From NCBI RefSeq assembly GCF_003112555.1, contig NZ_BEWB01000010.1, positions 367,039-431,038 on the forward strand: DNA of 64,000 nucleotides, in the 5' to 3' direction. This stretch comes from Streptomyces coelicoflavus. Lineage in GTDB: Bacteria > Actinomycetota > Actinomycetes > Streptomycetales > Streptomycetaceae. Position numbers and translations under genes: made by a program. Of the stretch, positions 52,817 through 61,466 are shown piece by piece (within the stretch, counting starts at the first letter, position 1; the number at the start of each line of letters is the position of its first letter). The notes below the pieces were generated by a model that did not search any database, was not told the DNA's origin, and was given only the letters and a program-made list of their open reading frames with translations.

Positions 52817-53247
52817 CCGCACCGAAGACGACCGGCCACACCGCGACCAAGTCCGGGGAGCTGAACTGGCTCCTCGACGACCTGGTGGACCGTGTCGCGA
52901 GCATCCGCAAGGCCGTCGTCCTGTCCGGCGACGGACTGGCGACGGGCGTGTCCAAGGACCTCACCAGGGAGGACAGCGAGCACCTGGCCGCCGTGGCGTC
53001 CGGATTCCACAGCCTCGCCAAGGGTGTGGGCCGGCATTTCGAGGCGGGCACCGTCCGGCAGACCGTCGTCGAACTCGACGAGGCCTTCCTGTTCGTCACG
53101 GCCGCCGGCGACGGGAGTTGCCTGGCCGTCCTCTCCGACGCCGACTCGGACGTCGGACAGGTCGCCTACGAGATGACCCTGCTCGTCAAGCGGGTCGGCG
53201 TGCACCTGGGCACCGCGCCGCGCACCGATCTGCCCTCCGGCGGGTAA
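52813..53247 (+). CDS. cvnB: Conservon roadblock/LC7-domain protein CvnB
   Basis: A 144-residue roadblock/LC7 protein (about residues 15-125: GELNWLLDDLVDRVASIRKA, VLSGDGLATGVSKDL, FVTAAGDGSCLAVLSDADSD). In conservons the LC7 protein binds the CvnD GTPase and acts as its regulator or GAP partner. Starts in the ATGA overlap with cvnA and is followed after 10 bp by cvnC. Confidence 0.95.
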   Translation: MTAPKTTGHTATKSGELNWLLDDLVDRVASIRKAVVLSGDGLATGVSKDLTREDSEHLAAVASGFHSLAKGVGRHFEAGTVRQTVVELDEAFLFVTAAGDGSCLAVLSDADSDVGQVAYEMTLLVKRVGVHLGTAPRTDLPSGG

Positions 53248-53257
53248 GTGGGATGAC

Positions 53258-53653
53258 ATGAGCGCAGACGGTCAGGGAAGAAACCACTGGTTCGACGACG
53301 AGGCAGGCCCCGTCGTCCGTCCGTACGCCATGACGCGCGGCCGCACCACCAGCGCGGCCCAGCACCGCCTCGACCTGATCGCGGTGGTCGTCACGGAACC
53401 CCACGCGGACGATCCGGAGGCGGACGTCACCCTCTCCCCGGAGCACGTGGACATCGTCGGCCTGTGCCGCGACGCCCCGCAGTCGGTCGCCGAACTCGCC
53501 GCCGAACTCGACCTCCCCGTCGGGGTGGTGCGGGTCCTGGTCGGCGACCTCGTGGACGGCGAACTCGTCCACGTGAACCGGCCCGTGCCCCCGGCCGAAC
53601 TGCCGGACGAGAACATTCTGCGCGACGTGATCAACGGGTTGAGGGCACTGTGA
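53258..53653 (+). CDS. cvnC: Conservon DUF742-family protein CvnC
   Basis: A 131-residue DUF742 protein with DEAGPVVRPYAMTRGRTTSA near the start and a winged helix-like C-terminal part (LCRDAPQSVAELAAELDLPV, VVRVLVGDLVDGELVHV). DUF742 proteins are the third conserved component of conservons; the biochemical role is not settled. Stop falls 46 bp before cvnD, whose own AAGGAG precedes its ATG. Confidence 0.95.
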   Translation: MSADGQGRNHWFDDEAGPVVRPYAMTRGRTTSAAQHRLDLIAVVVTEPHADDPEADVTLSPEHVDIVGLCRDAPQSVAELAAELDLPVGVVRVLVGDLVDGELVHVNRPVPPAELPDENILRDVINGLRAL

Positions 53654-53699
53654 ACCGGCCCCCGGACACATCGGGCGGCACGTTAAGGAGAAGAGATCG

Positions 53700-54305
53700 A
53701 TGATCTTCGGGCGTTCTCAGCGCGGCAAGCCGCCGGTCGAGCCCGTCACGCTGAAGATCCTGGTGGCCGGCGGGTTCGGCGTGGGCAAGACCACCCTCGT
53801 CGGCGCGGTCAGCGAGATCAGGCCGCTGCGCACCGAGGAACTGCTCACCGAGGCCGGCCGCCCCGTCGACGACGTCAGCGGCGTGGAGGGCAAGCACACC
53901 ACCACGGTGGCCATGGACTTCGGGCGGATCACCCTGCGCGAGGACCTGGTCCTCTACCTCTTCGGCACGCCGGGTCAGGAGCGGTTCTGGTTCATGTGGG
54001 ACGAGCTGTCCGAGGGCGCGCTGGGCGCCGTCGTGCTGGCCGACACCCGGCGCCTGGAGGACTGCTTCGCCGCCGTCGACTACTTCGAGCGCCGCTCCAT
54101 CCCGTTCGTGATCGGCGTCAACTGCTTCGAGGGATCGGCGCGTTACCCGGCCGAGACGGTCCGCCAGGCGCTCGACGTCGACGAGGACGTACCCCTGGTG
54201 ATGTGCGACGCCCGGGACCGGGAGTCCGTCAAGGAGGTCCTCATCGGCGTCGTCCAGCACGCGATGGCCCAGGCGGCGGACCGCCGCAGCGCCGTCCCGA
54301 CCTGA
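53700..54305 (+). CDS. cvnD: Conservon small GTPase CvnD
   Basis: A 201-residue Ras-like/MglA-related GTP-binding protein. P-loop GGFGVGKTTLVGAVSE with Lys30, switch region TVAMDFGRITL, YLFGTPGQERF (G3), and the NCFEG / CDARD guanine-specific regions near the end. Acts as the output of the conservon, working with CvnB and CvnC near the sensor CvnA. No cytochrome P450 (cvnE) follows, so this belongs to the four-gene class. Confidence 0.95.
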   Translation: MIFGRSQRGKPPVEPVTLKILVAGGFGVGKTTLVGAVSEIRPLRTEELLTEAGRPVDDVSGVEGKHTTTVAMDFGRITLREDLVLYLFGTPGQERFWFMWDELSEGALGAVVLADTRRLEDCFAAVDYFERRSIPFVIGVNCFEGSARYPAETVRQALDVDEDVPLVMCDARDRESVKEVLIGVVQHAMAQAADRRSAVPT

Positions 54306-54411
54306 GCGAGCACGGGAGGGGGCGCCGACGCGCGCCCGCGCCGAACGGCCCGGCGCGCCGCCGGGCCGCCCCCTTCCCCCGTGGCACCCAACCCTGATAG
54401 ATGCAGGGGAC

Positions 54412-55221
54412 ATGACACGACTCTCCACCACGCTCCGCGGTCTGGCCACCGCCGTCGCCGCTCTGTTCGCCGTCACAGCCGTCCCCGCCTCCGCACAGGC
54501 ACGGCCCGAACCGAGGGCCCCGGAGGACTTCGTGGCGCTGCGCAGCGTCGACCCGACGATCATCGAGGAGATGCGCTACGTCACCGCGCACAACTTCGTG
54601 GGCGAGCGCGTCGACGGCTACCGGCAGCCCCTGTGCATCCTCATCCGCCCCGCCGCCGAAGCCCTCCACCGCGCCCAGACCCGGCTGCTGCGCCAGGGCT
54701 ACTCCCTCAAGGTGTACGACTGCTACCGGCCGCAGCGCGCCGTCGACCACTTCGTCCGCTGGGCCGAGGACCTCGACGACCAGAAGATGAAGGCGGAGTT
54801 CTACCCGGAGGTCGACAAGACCCGCCTGTTCACCGACGGCTACATCGCGGAGAAGTCCGGCCACAGCCGGGGCTCGACCGTGGACCTCACCCTCGTGCGG
54901 CTCCCCGCGAAGCCCACCCGCCCCCACCACCCCGGACAGCCCCTGGTGTCCTGCTTCGCGCCGCAGGACGAGCGATTCCCCGACAACTCCGTCGACATGG
55001 GCACCGGCTACGACTGCTTCGACACCCGGTCGCACACCCTCGACCCCCGCATCCAGGGCGTCCAGCACGCCAACCGGATGCTGCTCAAGAACACCCTGGA
55101 GGACGCCGGCCTGGTGAACCTCCCCGAGGAGTGGTGGCACTTCACGTACAAGCCCGAGCCCTACCCCGACACCTACTTCGACTTCCCGGTCTCCGCCAAG
55201 TCGCTCGCCGGCCGTCGCTGA
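54412..55221 (+). CDS. Exported D-Ala-D-Ala dipeptidase, VanX-like (M15D)
   Basis: A 269-residue protein with a signal peptide (about 1-30, VTAVPASAQA). It carries zinc-ligand motif SGHSRGSTVDLTL (His and Asp) and EEWWHF (catalytic Glu, third zinc His), plus YDCYRPQRAVDHFVRW. VanX-type peptidases split D-Ala-D-Ala dipeptide; no vanHA genes are nearby, so this more likely serves cell-wall recycling than vancomycin resistance. ATG 54412. Its distance of 106 bp from cvnD and terminator-like sequence in between suggest a separate unit. Confidence 0.92.
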   Translation: MTRLSTTLRGLATAVAALFAVTAVPASAQARPEPRAPEDFVALRSVDPTIIEEMRYVTAHNFVGERVDGYRQPLCILIRPAAEALHRAQTRLLRQGYSLKVYDCYRPQRAVDHFVRWAEDLDDQKMKAEFYPEVDKTRLFTDGYIAEKSGHSRGSTVDLTLVRLPAKPTRPHHPGQPLVSCFAPQDERFPDNSVDMGTGYDCFDTRSHTLDPRIQGVQHANRMLLKNTLEDAGLVNLPEEWWHFTYKPEPYPDTYFDFPVSAKSLAGRR

Positions 55222-55268
55222 CCGGCCTGCCGGAGCCGCCCCCTCCGCGATCGGATACAGTCCGCCGC

Positions 55269-55805
55269 GTGTCCGAAACTGAAACCTCCGTTCCCAACTC
55301 CGCGCGCGACTCCCACTGTTCGAGCTGCGGATCGCCCTACGGAGAGGGCGTCTCCGGCTGGCCCCGCACCTGCCCCGCGTGCGGCACCGTGGCCTACCGC
55401 AACCCGCTGCCGGTCGCGGTGGCCCTCCAGCCCGTGTACGACACCCAGGGCACCGCCCTGGTCGTCATCACCCGCACCGTGGCCCCCGCGCGCGGGGGAG
55501 TCGCCCTGCCCGGCGGCTACGTGGACGACCGGGAGGACTGGCGGCAGGCCGTCGTCCGCGAACTCAAGGAGGAGACGGGCATCGACGCGGCGAGCCGTGA
55601 CGTACGGCTCGCCGACGCCATGAGCTCGCCCGACGGCCACCTGCTGCTCTTCGGCCTGCTGCCCGAGCGGCCCGCCGAGCACCTGCCGCCCTCCGCCGCC
55701 ACGGACGAGACCGAGGGATGGCACCTCCTGCGCCGGGCGGAGGAGCTCGCCTTCCCGCTCCACACCCGGGCCGTACGGGCCTTCTTCGAGGGCCGCTACA
55801 TCTGA
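55269..55805 (+). CDS. Nudix hydrolase with N-terminal zinc ribbon
   Basis: A 178-residue protein: two CxxC pairs near residues 17-45 (HCSSCGSPYG, CPACG) form a zinc ribbon, followed by a complete Nudix box beginning GGYVDDREDW and ending RELKEETGI. This layout resembles NADH pyrophosphatase-like or ADP-ribose-type enzymes that act on nucleoside diphosphate derivatives. GTG 55269 starts VSETETS. Its stop overlaps the 3' end of the convergent GH31 gene by 10 bp. Confidence 0.9.
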   Translation: MSETETSVPNSARDSHCSSCGSPYGEGVSGWPRTCPACGTVAYRNPLPVAVALQPVYDTQGTALVVITRTVAPARGGVALPGGYVDDREDWRQAVVRELKEETGIDAASRDVRLADAMSSPDGHLLLFGLLPERPAEHLPPSAATDETEGWHLLRRAEELAFPLHTRAVRAFFEGRYI

Positions 55806-58174
55806 GCGGAGCGCTCCGCGAGCCCCCGCACGCGGACCGGGCAGGACGGCTCGCTCACCCCGTCCTCGCCCGACCGCTCCACGACCACCCGCCGCCCCTC
55901 CCAGCGGGACACATACCGTTCGATCTCCGCCTCCACCCAGCCGTCGCCCGCGTCCGGAACGACCAGCCCACCGCCGGTCCGCCCCCGCGCGGGCGCCCAC
56001 ACCTCCAGTTCCGGCGCGCCGTCCTCCCCGCGCACCGGAACCACCGCTCCCGCGCGCGCGAACACCGGAATCCGGTCCACAGGGGCGTCGACGAGCACCT
56101 GCGCGGGCCCCTCGTACGCCCGCTCCGTCACCACGTCGTACCAGCGCCCCCGCGGCAACCGCACCGCCCGCCGGTCCGCTCCCGGACGCAGCACCGGGGC
56201 CACCAGCAGGCAGTCGCCCAGCAGAAAGGCGTCCTCACAGTCCCGCAGCGCCCGGTCCTCCGGCGCCTGCCACCACAGGGGACGCACGTACGGAGCACCC
56301 GTACGCCGGGCCAGGTGCGCCAGCGTCACGAAGTACGGCAGCAGCCGCCGCCGGTCGACGAGCACCACGCGCGCGTGCCCGAGGACCTCGGCCCCGAAGT
56401 CCCACGGCTCCCGGCCACCCGCCCGCGGACCGGCGTGCGTGCGGAACAGCGGCAGATGCGCGGCCAGCTGGAGCCACCGCAGATACAACTCCGGCGAGAG
56501 GGGCCCCTCCGACCCGCCCACATCGGCCCCCGAATACGGCACCCCGCACAGCCCGAGCCCCATCACCCGCGCCAGCGCGGCCCGCAGCCCGGCCCAGTCC
56601 GTCGCTCCCTCCCCGGACCAGGCGCCGCCGTACCGCTGGAGGCCGGCCCACCCGGAACGGGAGAGGACGAACGGCCGCTCGTCGGGCGACAGCGCCCGCA
56701 AACCCTCGTACCCGGCCCGCGCCACGCACAGCGCGTAGACGTTGTGCGCCTCCCTGTGGTCGCCGCCCCCGCCCTCCAGCGCGTGCCGGGCGGACCGCGG
56801 CAGCGTCGGCTCCCCGAAGGCTGCGAACGACGTGGGCTCGTCCAGGTCGTGCCAGACCCCGGCGAACCCCTGCCCGAGCCGCTCCTCGTACAGCCCGCCC
56901 CACCACTCGCGCACGCGCGCGTGGGTGACGTCCGGGAAGACCACGTCCCCGGCCCGCCCCACACCCCGGACCACCGCCCCCGCGGCGTCCCGCACGAACA
57001 CGTCCCCGCGTGTCCCCGCGTCGTACACGGCGTCGCCGGGTGCGGCCACTACCGCCGGCTCGACCGCCGACACCAGCCGCACGCCCTCCCTGCGCAGCTC
57101 CTCCGCCAGCACGGGCAGCTTCGGGAACCGCTCCTCGTCGACGGTGAACACCCGCCGGGCGTCGGCGTGCCCGACCCCCAGGTGCACCGCGTCCAGCGGC
57201 AGATCACGCTCCTGGTGACCGGCCACGACCCGCCGTACGTCCTGTTCGTCGCCGACACCGGACAGCACGTGATGGTGACCGAGCGCCCACGCCGGCGGCA
57301 GCGCGGGCGCACCGGTCAGCGACGCCCAGGACAGCAGCACGCGCGCGGGGGTCCCCACCATCACCCAGCACCGCAGCGGACCACCGTCCATCCGCAGCAC
57401 ACTGTGCCCCGGCCGGTCGTGCCCGGACCCGGCTCCCTCCTCGCCCTCCCGCAACGCCACCGTGCCGTCCCACGACGTGTCGTGGAAGAGCAGATGCGTC
57501 CCCGCGTCCGCCACCACCATCTGCACCGGCATCGTGACGGACGCCGGGTCCCCGCCGGCGGCGCCCGACCGACCGCGACCCGAGTTCCACAGCCGGTACG
57601 TGCCGTCGCGCAACCGGGGACCCGAGGATCGCCCACCGAGCCCGAAGAACCGGGCGTCGGCAGCCACCCGCGACCGCTGAGTCCAGCGCGCCGGCCCGCC
57701 GCCGGCCGGCTCCCACCAGCGGGGCGGCAGATCATGACGCAGGACCACACCCCCGGGCGTGCGCACCTCGACCGCGCCGTGCCGGGACACGGCCACCGTC
57801 ACCCGCTCCGCCACCACCCGCCAGCCGCCGTCCTTGTCCGGCTCCAGCACGGCCCGAGGATCCGGATCGGGACAGCGGCCCGCCAGCGCGTACGAAGGCT
57901 CGGGACCGGCCCCGTCCCAGCCCCAGAACACGGCGCCGTTCACCGCGACGAGGACGCGCAGTTCCGAACGCCCGAACCGGACGACACCGCCCCCGGGCCC
58001 GGGCTCCACCTCCCGCACCGCGCCCGGCACCCGTGCCCGCTCCGCACCCCGCGGCGGCAGCGCGGCGGCGTCGGCACGCCGACTGCGCCACGCCGCCCGC
58101 ACCGTACGCAACCCCTGCGCCACCCCCGCGGAACCGACCGTCTTCATCGAACGCACCAGGTCACGACCGTCCAT
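55796..58174 (-). CDS. GH31-family (alpha-glucosidase-like) protein with altered catalytic residues
   Basis: About 792 residues from ATG 58174 (MDGRDLV) with AGGGTGA ahead; GTG 58198 would add eight. The GH31 plan is visible: N-terminal beta domain with FFGLGGRSSGPRLRDGTYRLWN, barrel with nucleophile region VWHDLDEPTSF (Asp443), YSGADVGGSEGPLSPELYLRW, and a C-terminal LPRGRWYDVVTERAYEG beta domain. Two usual sites differ: the acid/base motif is WSGEGATDW with Glu522 where GH31 has Asp, and the usual YMD-type sequence before FTVDEERFPKLP is LGVGHADARR. Intracellular; substrate could differ from ordinary alpha-glucosides, or the enzyme could be inactive. Confidence 0.85.
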   Translation of the reverse strand: MDGRDLVRSMKTVGSAGVAQGLRTVRAAWRSRRADAAALPPRGAERARVPGAVREVEPGPGGGVVRFGRSELRVLVAVNGAVFWGWDGAGPEPSYALAGRCPDPDPRAVLEPDKDGGWRVVAERVTVAVSRHGAVEVRTPGGVVLRHDLPPRWWEPAGGGPARWTQRSRVAADARFFGLGGRSSGPRLRDGTYRLWNSGRGRSGAAGGDPASVTMPVQMVVADAGTHLLFHDTSWDGTVALREGEEGAGSGHDRPGHSVLRMDGGPLRCWVMVGTPARVLLSWASLTGAPALPPAWALGHHHVLSGVGDEQDVRRVVAGHQERDLPLDAVHLGVGHADARRVFTVDEERFPKLPVLAEELRREGVRLVSAVEPAVVAAPGDAVYDAGTRGDVFVRDAAGAVVRGVGRAGDVVFPDVTHARVREWWGGLYEERLGQGFAGVWHDLDEPTSFAAFGEPTLPRSARHALEGGGGDHREAHNVYALCVARAGYEGLRALSPDERPFVLSRSGWAGLQRYGGAWSGEGATDWAGLRAALARVMGLGLCGVPYSGADVGGSEGPLSPELYLRWLQLAAHLPLFRTHAGPRAGGREPWDFGAEVLGHARVVLVDRRRLLPYFVTLAHLARRTGAPYVRPLWWQAPEDRALRDCEDAFLLGDCLLVAPVLRPGADRRAVRLPRGRWYDVVTERAYEGPAQVLVDAPVDRIPVFARAGAVVPVRGEDGAPELEVWAPARGRTGGGLVVPDAGDGWVEAEIERYVSRWEGRRVVVERSGEDGVSEPSCPVRVRGLAERSAQM

Positions 58175-58385
58175 GCTGATCACCCTGCCATCGACCACCG
58201 CGCGCGCGGGCGTCGTTCAACTGCCGTTCACCCGGCACCGGACCACATCTTCATGTGACCGACTGTGTGGGGCGCCCTGGTGCGGAAGTCGATCACGTGG
58301 CATCGTCCCTGTCAGCCGCGTCACGCGCACACCCCAGCCCGTGCGCGGAGGACGCACACGACGCGCACAGTCCGGGAGCCGCACC

Positions 58386-60362
58386 ATGTCGACCGAGAAC
58401 CCGCAGCCGCTCTGGCAGCCGGATGCACCACGCATCGACCAGGCACGCATCACCAGGTTCCAGACCTGGGCGGCCGAGCACCACGGAGCCCCCGCCGACG
58501 GTGGGTACGCCGCCCTGCACCGCTGGTCCGTCGACGAGCTGGACACCTTCTGGAAAGCCGTCACGGAGTGGTTCGACGTCCGCTTCTCGACCCCCTACGC
58601 GCGCGTTCTCGGCGACCGGAGGATGCCCGGTGCCCAATGGTTCCCCGACGCCACGCTGAACTACGCCGAGCACGCCCTGCGCGCGGCCGGCGTCCGCGCG
58701 GACGAAGCGGCCCTCCTGTACGTCGACGAAACCCACGAGCCGACCCCCGTCACCTGGGCCGAGCTGCGCCGCCAGGTCGGCTCCCTCGCCGCCGAACTCC
58801 GCGCCCTCGGCGTACGCCCCGGCGACCGCGTCAGCGGCTACCTCCCCAACATCCCCCAGGCCGTCGTCGCGCTCCTCGCCACCGCCGCCGTGGGCGGCGT
58901 CTGGACCTCCTGCGCGCCCGACTTCGGCGCCCGCAGCGTCCTGGACCGCTTCCAGCAGGTGGAACCCGTCGTCCTGTTCACCGTCGACGGCTACCGCTAC
59001 GGCGGCAAGGAACACGACCGCCGCGACACCGTCGCCGAGCTCCGCCGGGAACTGCCCACGCTGCGCGCGGTGATCCACATCCCGCTGCTCGGCACCGACG
59101 CCCCCGACGGCGCCCTGGAATGGGAGGCCCTGACGGCCGCCGACACGGAGCCCGTGTTCGAGCAGGTGCCCTTCGACCACCCCCTGTGGGTCCTCTACTC
59201 CTCCGGCACCACCGGCCTGCCCAAGGCCATCGTCCAGTCCCAGGGCGGCATCCTCCTCGAGCACCTCAAACAGCTCGGCCTGCACTGCGACCTCGGCCCC
59301 GAGGACCGCTTCTTCTGGTACACCTCGACCGGCTGGATGATGTGGAACTTCCTCGTCTCCGGCCTGCTCACCGGCACCACGATCGTCCTCTACGACGGCA
59401 GCCCCGGCTTCCCCGCCACGGACGCCCAGTGGCACATCGCGGAACGCACCGGAGCCACCCTCTTCGGCACCTCCGCCGCCTACGTCATGGCCTGCCGCAA
59501 GGCCGACGTCCACCCGGCCCGCGACCTGGACCTCTCCGCGATCCAGTGCGTCGCCACCACCGGCTCCCCGCTCCCGCCCGACGGCTTCCGCTGGCTGCAC
59601 GACGAGTTCGCCGCGAGCGGCGCGGACCTCTGGATCGCCTCCGTCAGCGGCGGCACCGACGTCTGCTCCTGCTTCGCGGGCGCCGTCCCCACCCTCCCGG
59701 TCCACATCGGCGAACTCCAGGCACCCGGCCTCGGCACCGACCTCCAGTCCTGGGACCCGAGCGGCAACCCCCTCACCGACGAGGTCGGCGAGCTGGTCGT
59801 CACCAACCCCATGCCCTCGATGCCGATCCGCTTCTGGAACGACCCCGACGGCAGCCGCTACCACGACAGCTACTTCGACACCTACCCCGGCGTCTGGCGG
59901 CACGGCGACTGGATCACCCTCACCTCCCGCGGCTCCGTGGTCATCCACGGCCGCTCCGACTCCACCCTCAACCGGCAGGGCGTCCGCATGGGCTCCGCCG
60001 ACATCTACGAAGCCGTCGAGCGGCTCCCCGAGATCAGGGAATCCCTCGTCATCGGCATCGAACAGCCCGACGGCGGCTACTGGATGCCCCTCTTCGTGCA
60101 CCTGGCCCCCGGAGCAGCCCTCGACGACGCCCTCCTCGACCGCATCAAGCGGACCATCCGCGCGAACCTCTCCCCGCGCCACGTCCCCGACGAGGTCATC
60201 GAGGTCCCCGGCATCCCGCACACCCTCACCGGCAAGCGCATCGAGGTCCCGGTCAAGCGCCTCCTCCAGGGCACCCCGCTCGACAAGGCCGTCAACCCCG
60301 GCTCCATCGACAACCTCGAGCTGCTCCACTTCTACGAGGACCTCGCCCGCAAGCGCGCCTGA
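58386..60362 (+). CDS. Acetoacetyl-CoA synthetase
   Basis: A 658-residue member of the acyl-adenylate-forming (ANL) family. ATG 58386 (MSTENPQPLWQPD). Motifs in order: YSSGTTGLPKAIV (A3, phosphate-binding), FFWYTSTGWMMWN, the WRHGDWITLT region with catalytic Asp, and TLTGKRIEVPVKRL with the adenylation Lys near the C-terminus. Architecture and length match acetoacetyl-CoA synthetase of Streptomyces, which activates acetoacetate; a Lys in that TGK motif is the known site of reversible acylation in the S. lividans enzyme. Monocistronic as far as visible. Confidence 0.92.
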   Translation: MSTENPQPLWQPDAPRIDQARITRFQTWAAEHHGAPADGGYAALHRWSVDELDTFWKAVTEWFDVRFSTPYARVLGDRRMPGAQWFPDATLNYAEHALRAAGVRADEAALLYVDETHEPTPVTWAELRRQVGSLAAELRALGVRPGDRVSGYLPNIPQAVVALLATAAVGGVWTSCAPDFGARSVLDRFQQVEPVVLFTVDGYRYGGKEHDRRDTVAELRRELPTLRAVIHIPLLGTDAPDGALEWEALTAADTEPVFEQVPFDHPLWVLYSSGTTGLPKAIVQSQGGILLEHLKQLGLHCDLGPEDRFFWYTSTGWMMWNFLVSGLLTGTTIVLYDGSPGFPATDAQWHIAERTGATLFGTSAAYVMACRKADVHPARDLDLSAIQCVATTGSPLPPDGFRWLHDEFAASGADLWIASVSGGTDVCSCFAGAVPTLPVHIGELQAPGLGTDLQSWDPSGNPLTDEVGELVVTNPMPSMPIRFWNDPDGSRYHDSYFDTYPGVWRHGDWITLTSRGSVVIHGRSDSTLNRQGVRMGSADIYEAVERLPEIRESLVIGIEQPDGGYWMPLFVHLAPGAALDDALLDRIKRTIRANLSPRHVPDEVIEVPGIPHTLTGKRIEVPVKRLLQGTPLDKAVNPGSIDNLELLHFYEDLARKRA

Positions 60363-60482
60363 CCAGCACACCGGCGGGCCGGCCGCCCCGGGCGGCGGCC
60401 GGCCCCCGCGCCCGCCCGACGCCGTTGTCAGTGCCGCCGATTACTGTGAGTGAGCATTGATCGACCGTGCACAGGGGGAAAC

Positions 60483-61394
60483 ATGGCGCACACCGGCCAG
60501 ACCGGTCAGACCGACCAGACCATGCGACGCGTCCTGCGTCGCGAGATCGCGGGCACCATCGGCCTGCTCACCGACGAACACGACTTCCGCGCCATGCGGC
60601 GCTACCGCAGCTTCACCTTCCACGACCATGCCGTCTACCTGCGGCAGGTGGAGGCCCTGCTCCAGGCACGCGCGGCACAGGGCACCCACACCACCGTCGC
60701 GCTCTTCGACCCGGAGGAGTACGCCGACTTCTGCACGGCGGCGGGCCTCGACGCCGACGCCCCGGCGACCCGCGCCCGGTTCACCGCCGAACTCGCCGCC
60801 CACGGTCCCACCGTGCCCTACGACGGTCAGCCCCTCGCCGACCTGCTCCCGGCCCTCGTCGACGAAGCCGTCCGCCAGGCCATCTGGGAGTACACGTCGA
60901 CCCTCCTCGCCACCCTCGGGGGCTGCGCCACCTGTGGCGAGGACCTCGGCCGGGCCGCCTTCACCCGTGCCCACCGCCTCCTGCACCGCGTCCTCGAAAC
61001 GGCTCCACCGGGCAGCCGGCACCTGGTCTGCAGCGTCAAGGGCCACCCGGAGGAGACCCTCGTCTCCGTCCTGCTCGTCGAGGAGGAAAGCGACGGCACC
61101 CCGCACATCGACGAGGCCGAAGCCCTGGAGTTCACCAGCGTCCTCGCCCTGGGCCTGGCGACCCACAGCCCCGGCGGACTCGTCATGCGCGTCAGCCCGC
61201 CGACCGGCCCCGACCGCATCCACGGCTGGCGCCTGCGCGGATACGGCCTCGAACCCCTCACGGCCGCCGAGGTCTTCGACGCCTACTGCACTGACATCGA
61301 GTCCGGCGACCTCATCTCCCCGGAGCCCAACGTCGACTACTGCGCACCGCCCGACCTCGGAGACGACCACCTCCCACCGGGACACCACCACTGA
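60483..61394 (+). CDS. Conserved hypothetical protein, 303 residues
   Basis: ATG 60483 (MAHTGQTGQT) with AGGGGGA ahead is preferred over 60450. No transmembrane helix or catalytic motif recognised. A repeated Gln/Thr start is followed by a helical/beta mix including FHDHAVYLRQVEALLQ, EYTSTLLATLGGCATCGEDL with two nearby Cys, HLVCSVKGHPEETLVSVLL and an acidic tail ending His-rich. Appears conserved in Streptomyces without assigned role. Ends just before the terminator shared with ptsI. Confidence 0.7.
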   Translation: MAHTGQTGQTDQTMRRVLRREIAGTIGLLTDEHDFRAMRRYRSFTFHDHAVYLRQVEALLQARAAQGTHTTVALFDPEEYADFCTAAGLDADAPATRARFTAELAAHGPTVPYDGQPLADLLPALVDEAVRQAIWEYTSTLLATLGGCATCGEDLGRAAFTRAHRLLHRVLETAPPGSRHLVCSVKGHPEETLVSVLLVEEESDGTPHIDEAEALEFTSVLALGLATHSPGGLVMRVSPPTGPDRIHGWRLRGYGLEPLTAAEVFDAYCTDIESGDLISPEPNVDYCAPPDLGDDHLPPGHHH

Positions 61395-61400
61395 ACGCGG

Positions 61401-61434
61401 GCGGGGCGCCCCACCCGAAGGTGGAACGCCCCGC
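61401..61434. terminator. Bidirectional terminator before ptsI end
   Basis: Nested hairpin: GCGGGGCG / CGCCCCGC outer stem and CCACC / GGTGG inner stem around a CGAA loop, between converging genes. Confidence 0.8.
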
Positions 61435-61466
61435 ACCACAGCCTCTACGGCAGCCGCACCCGGCCG

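Noticed and set aside
54412..55221. Vancomycin-resistance determinant
   Set aside because: Only a VanX-like dipeptidase is present, with a signal peptide; no vanH or vanA-type ligase genes, so a cell-wall recycling role is more likely.
55807..55818. CGGAGCGCTCCG resembling a CebR/LacI-type operator
   Set aside because: It lies within the 3' end of the GH31 coding sequence and at the end of the Nudix gene, not in a promoter; flanks do not match the TGGGAGCGCTCCCA consensus.
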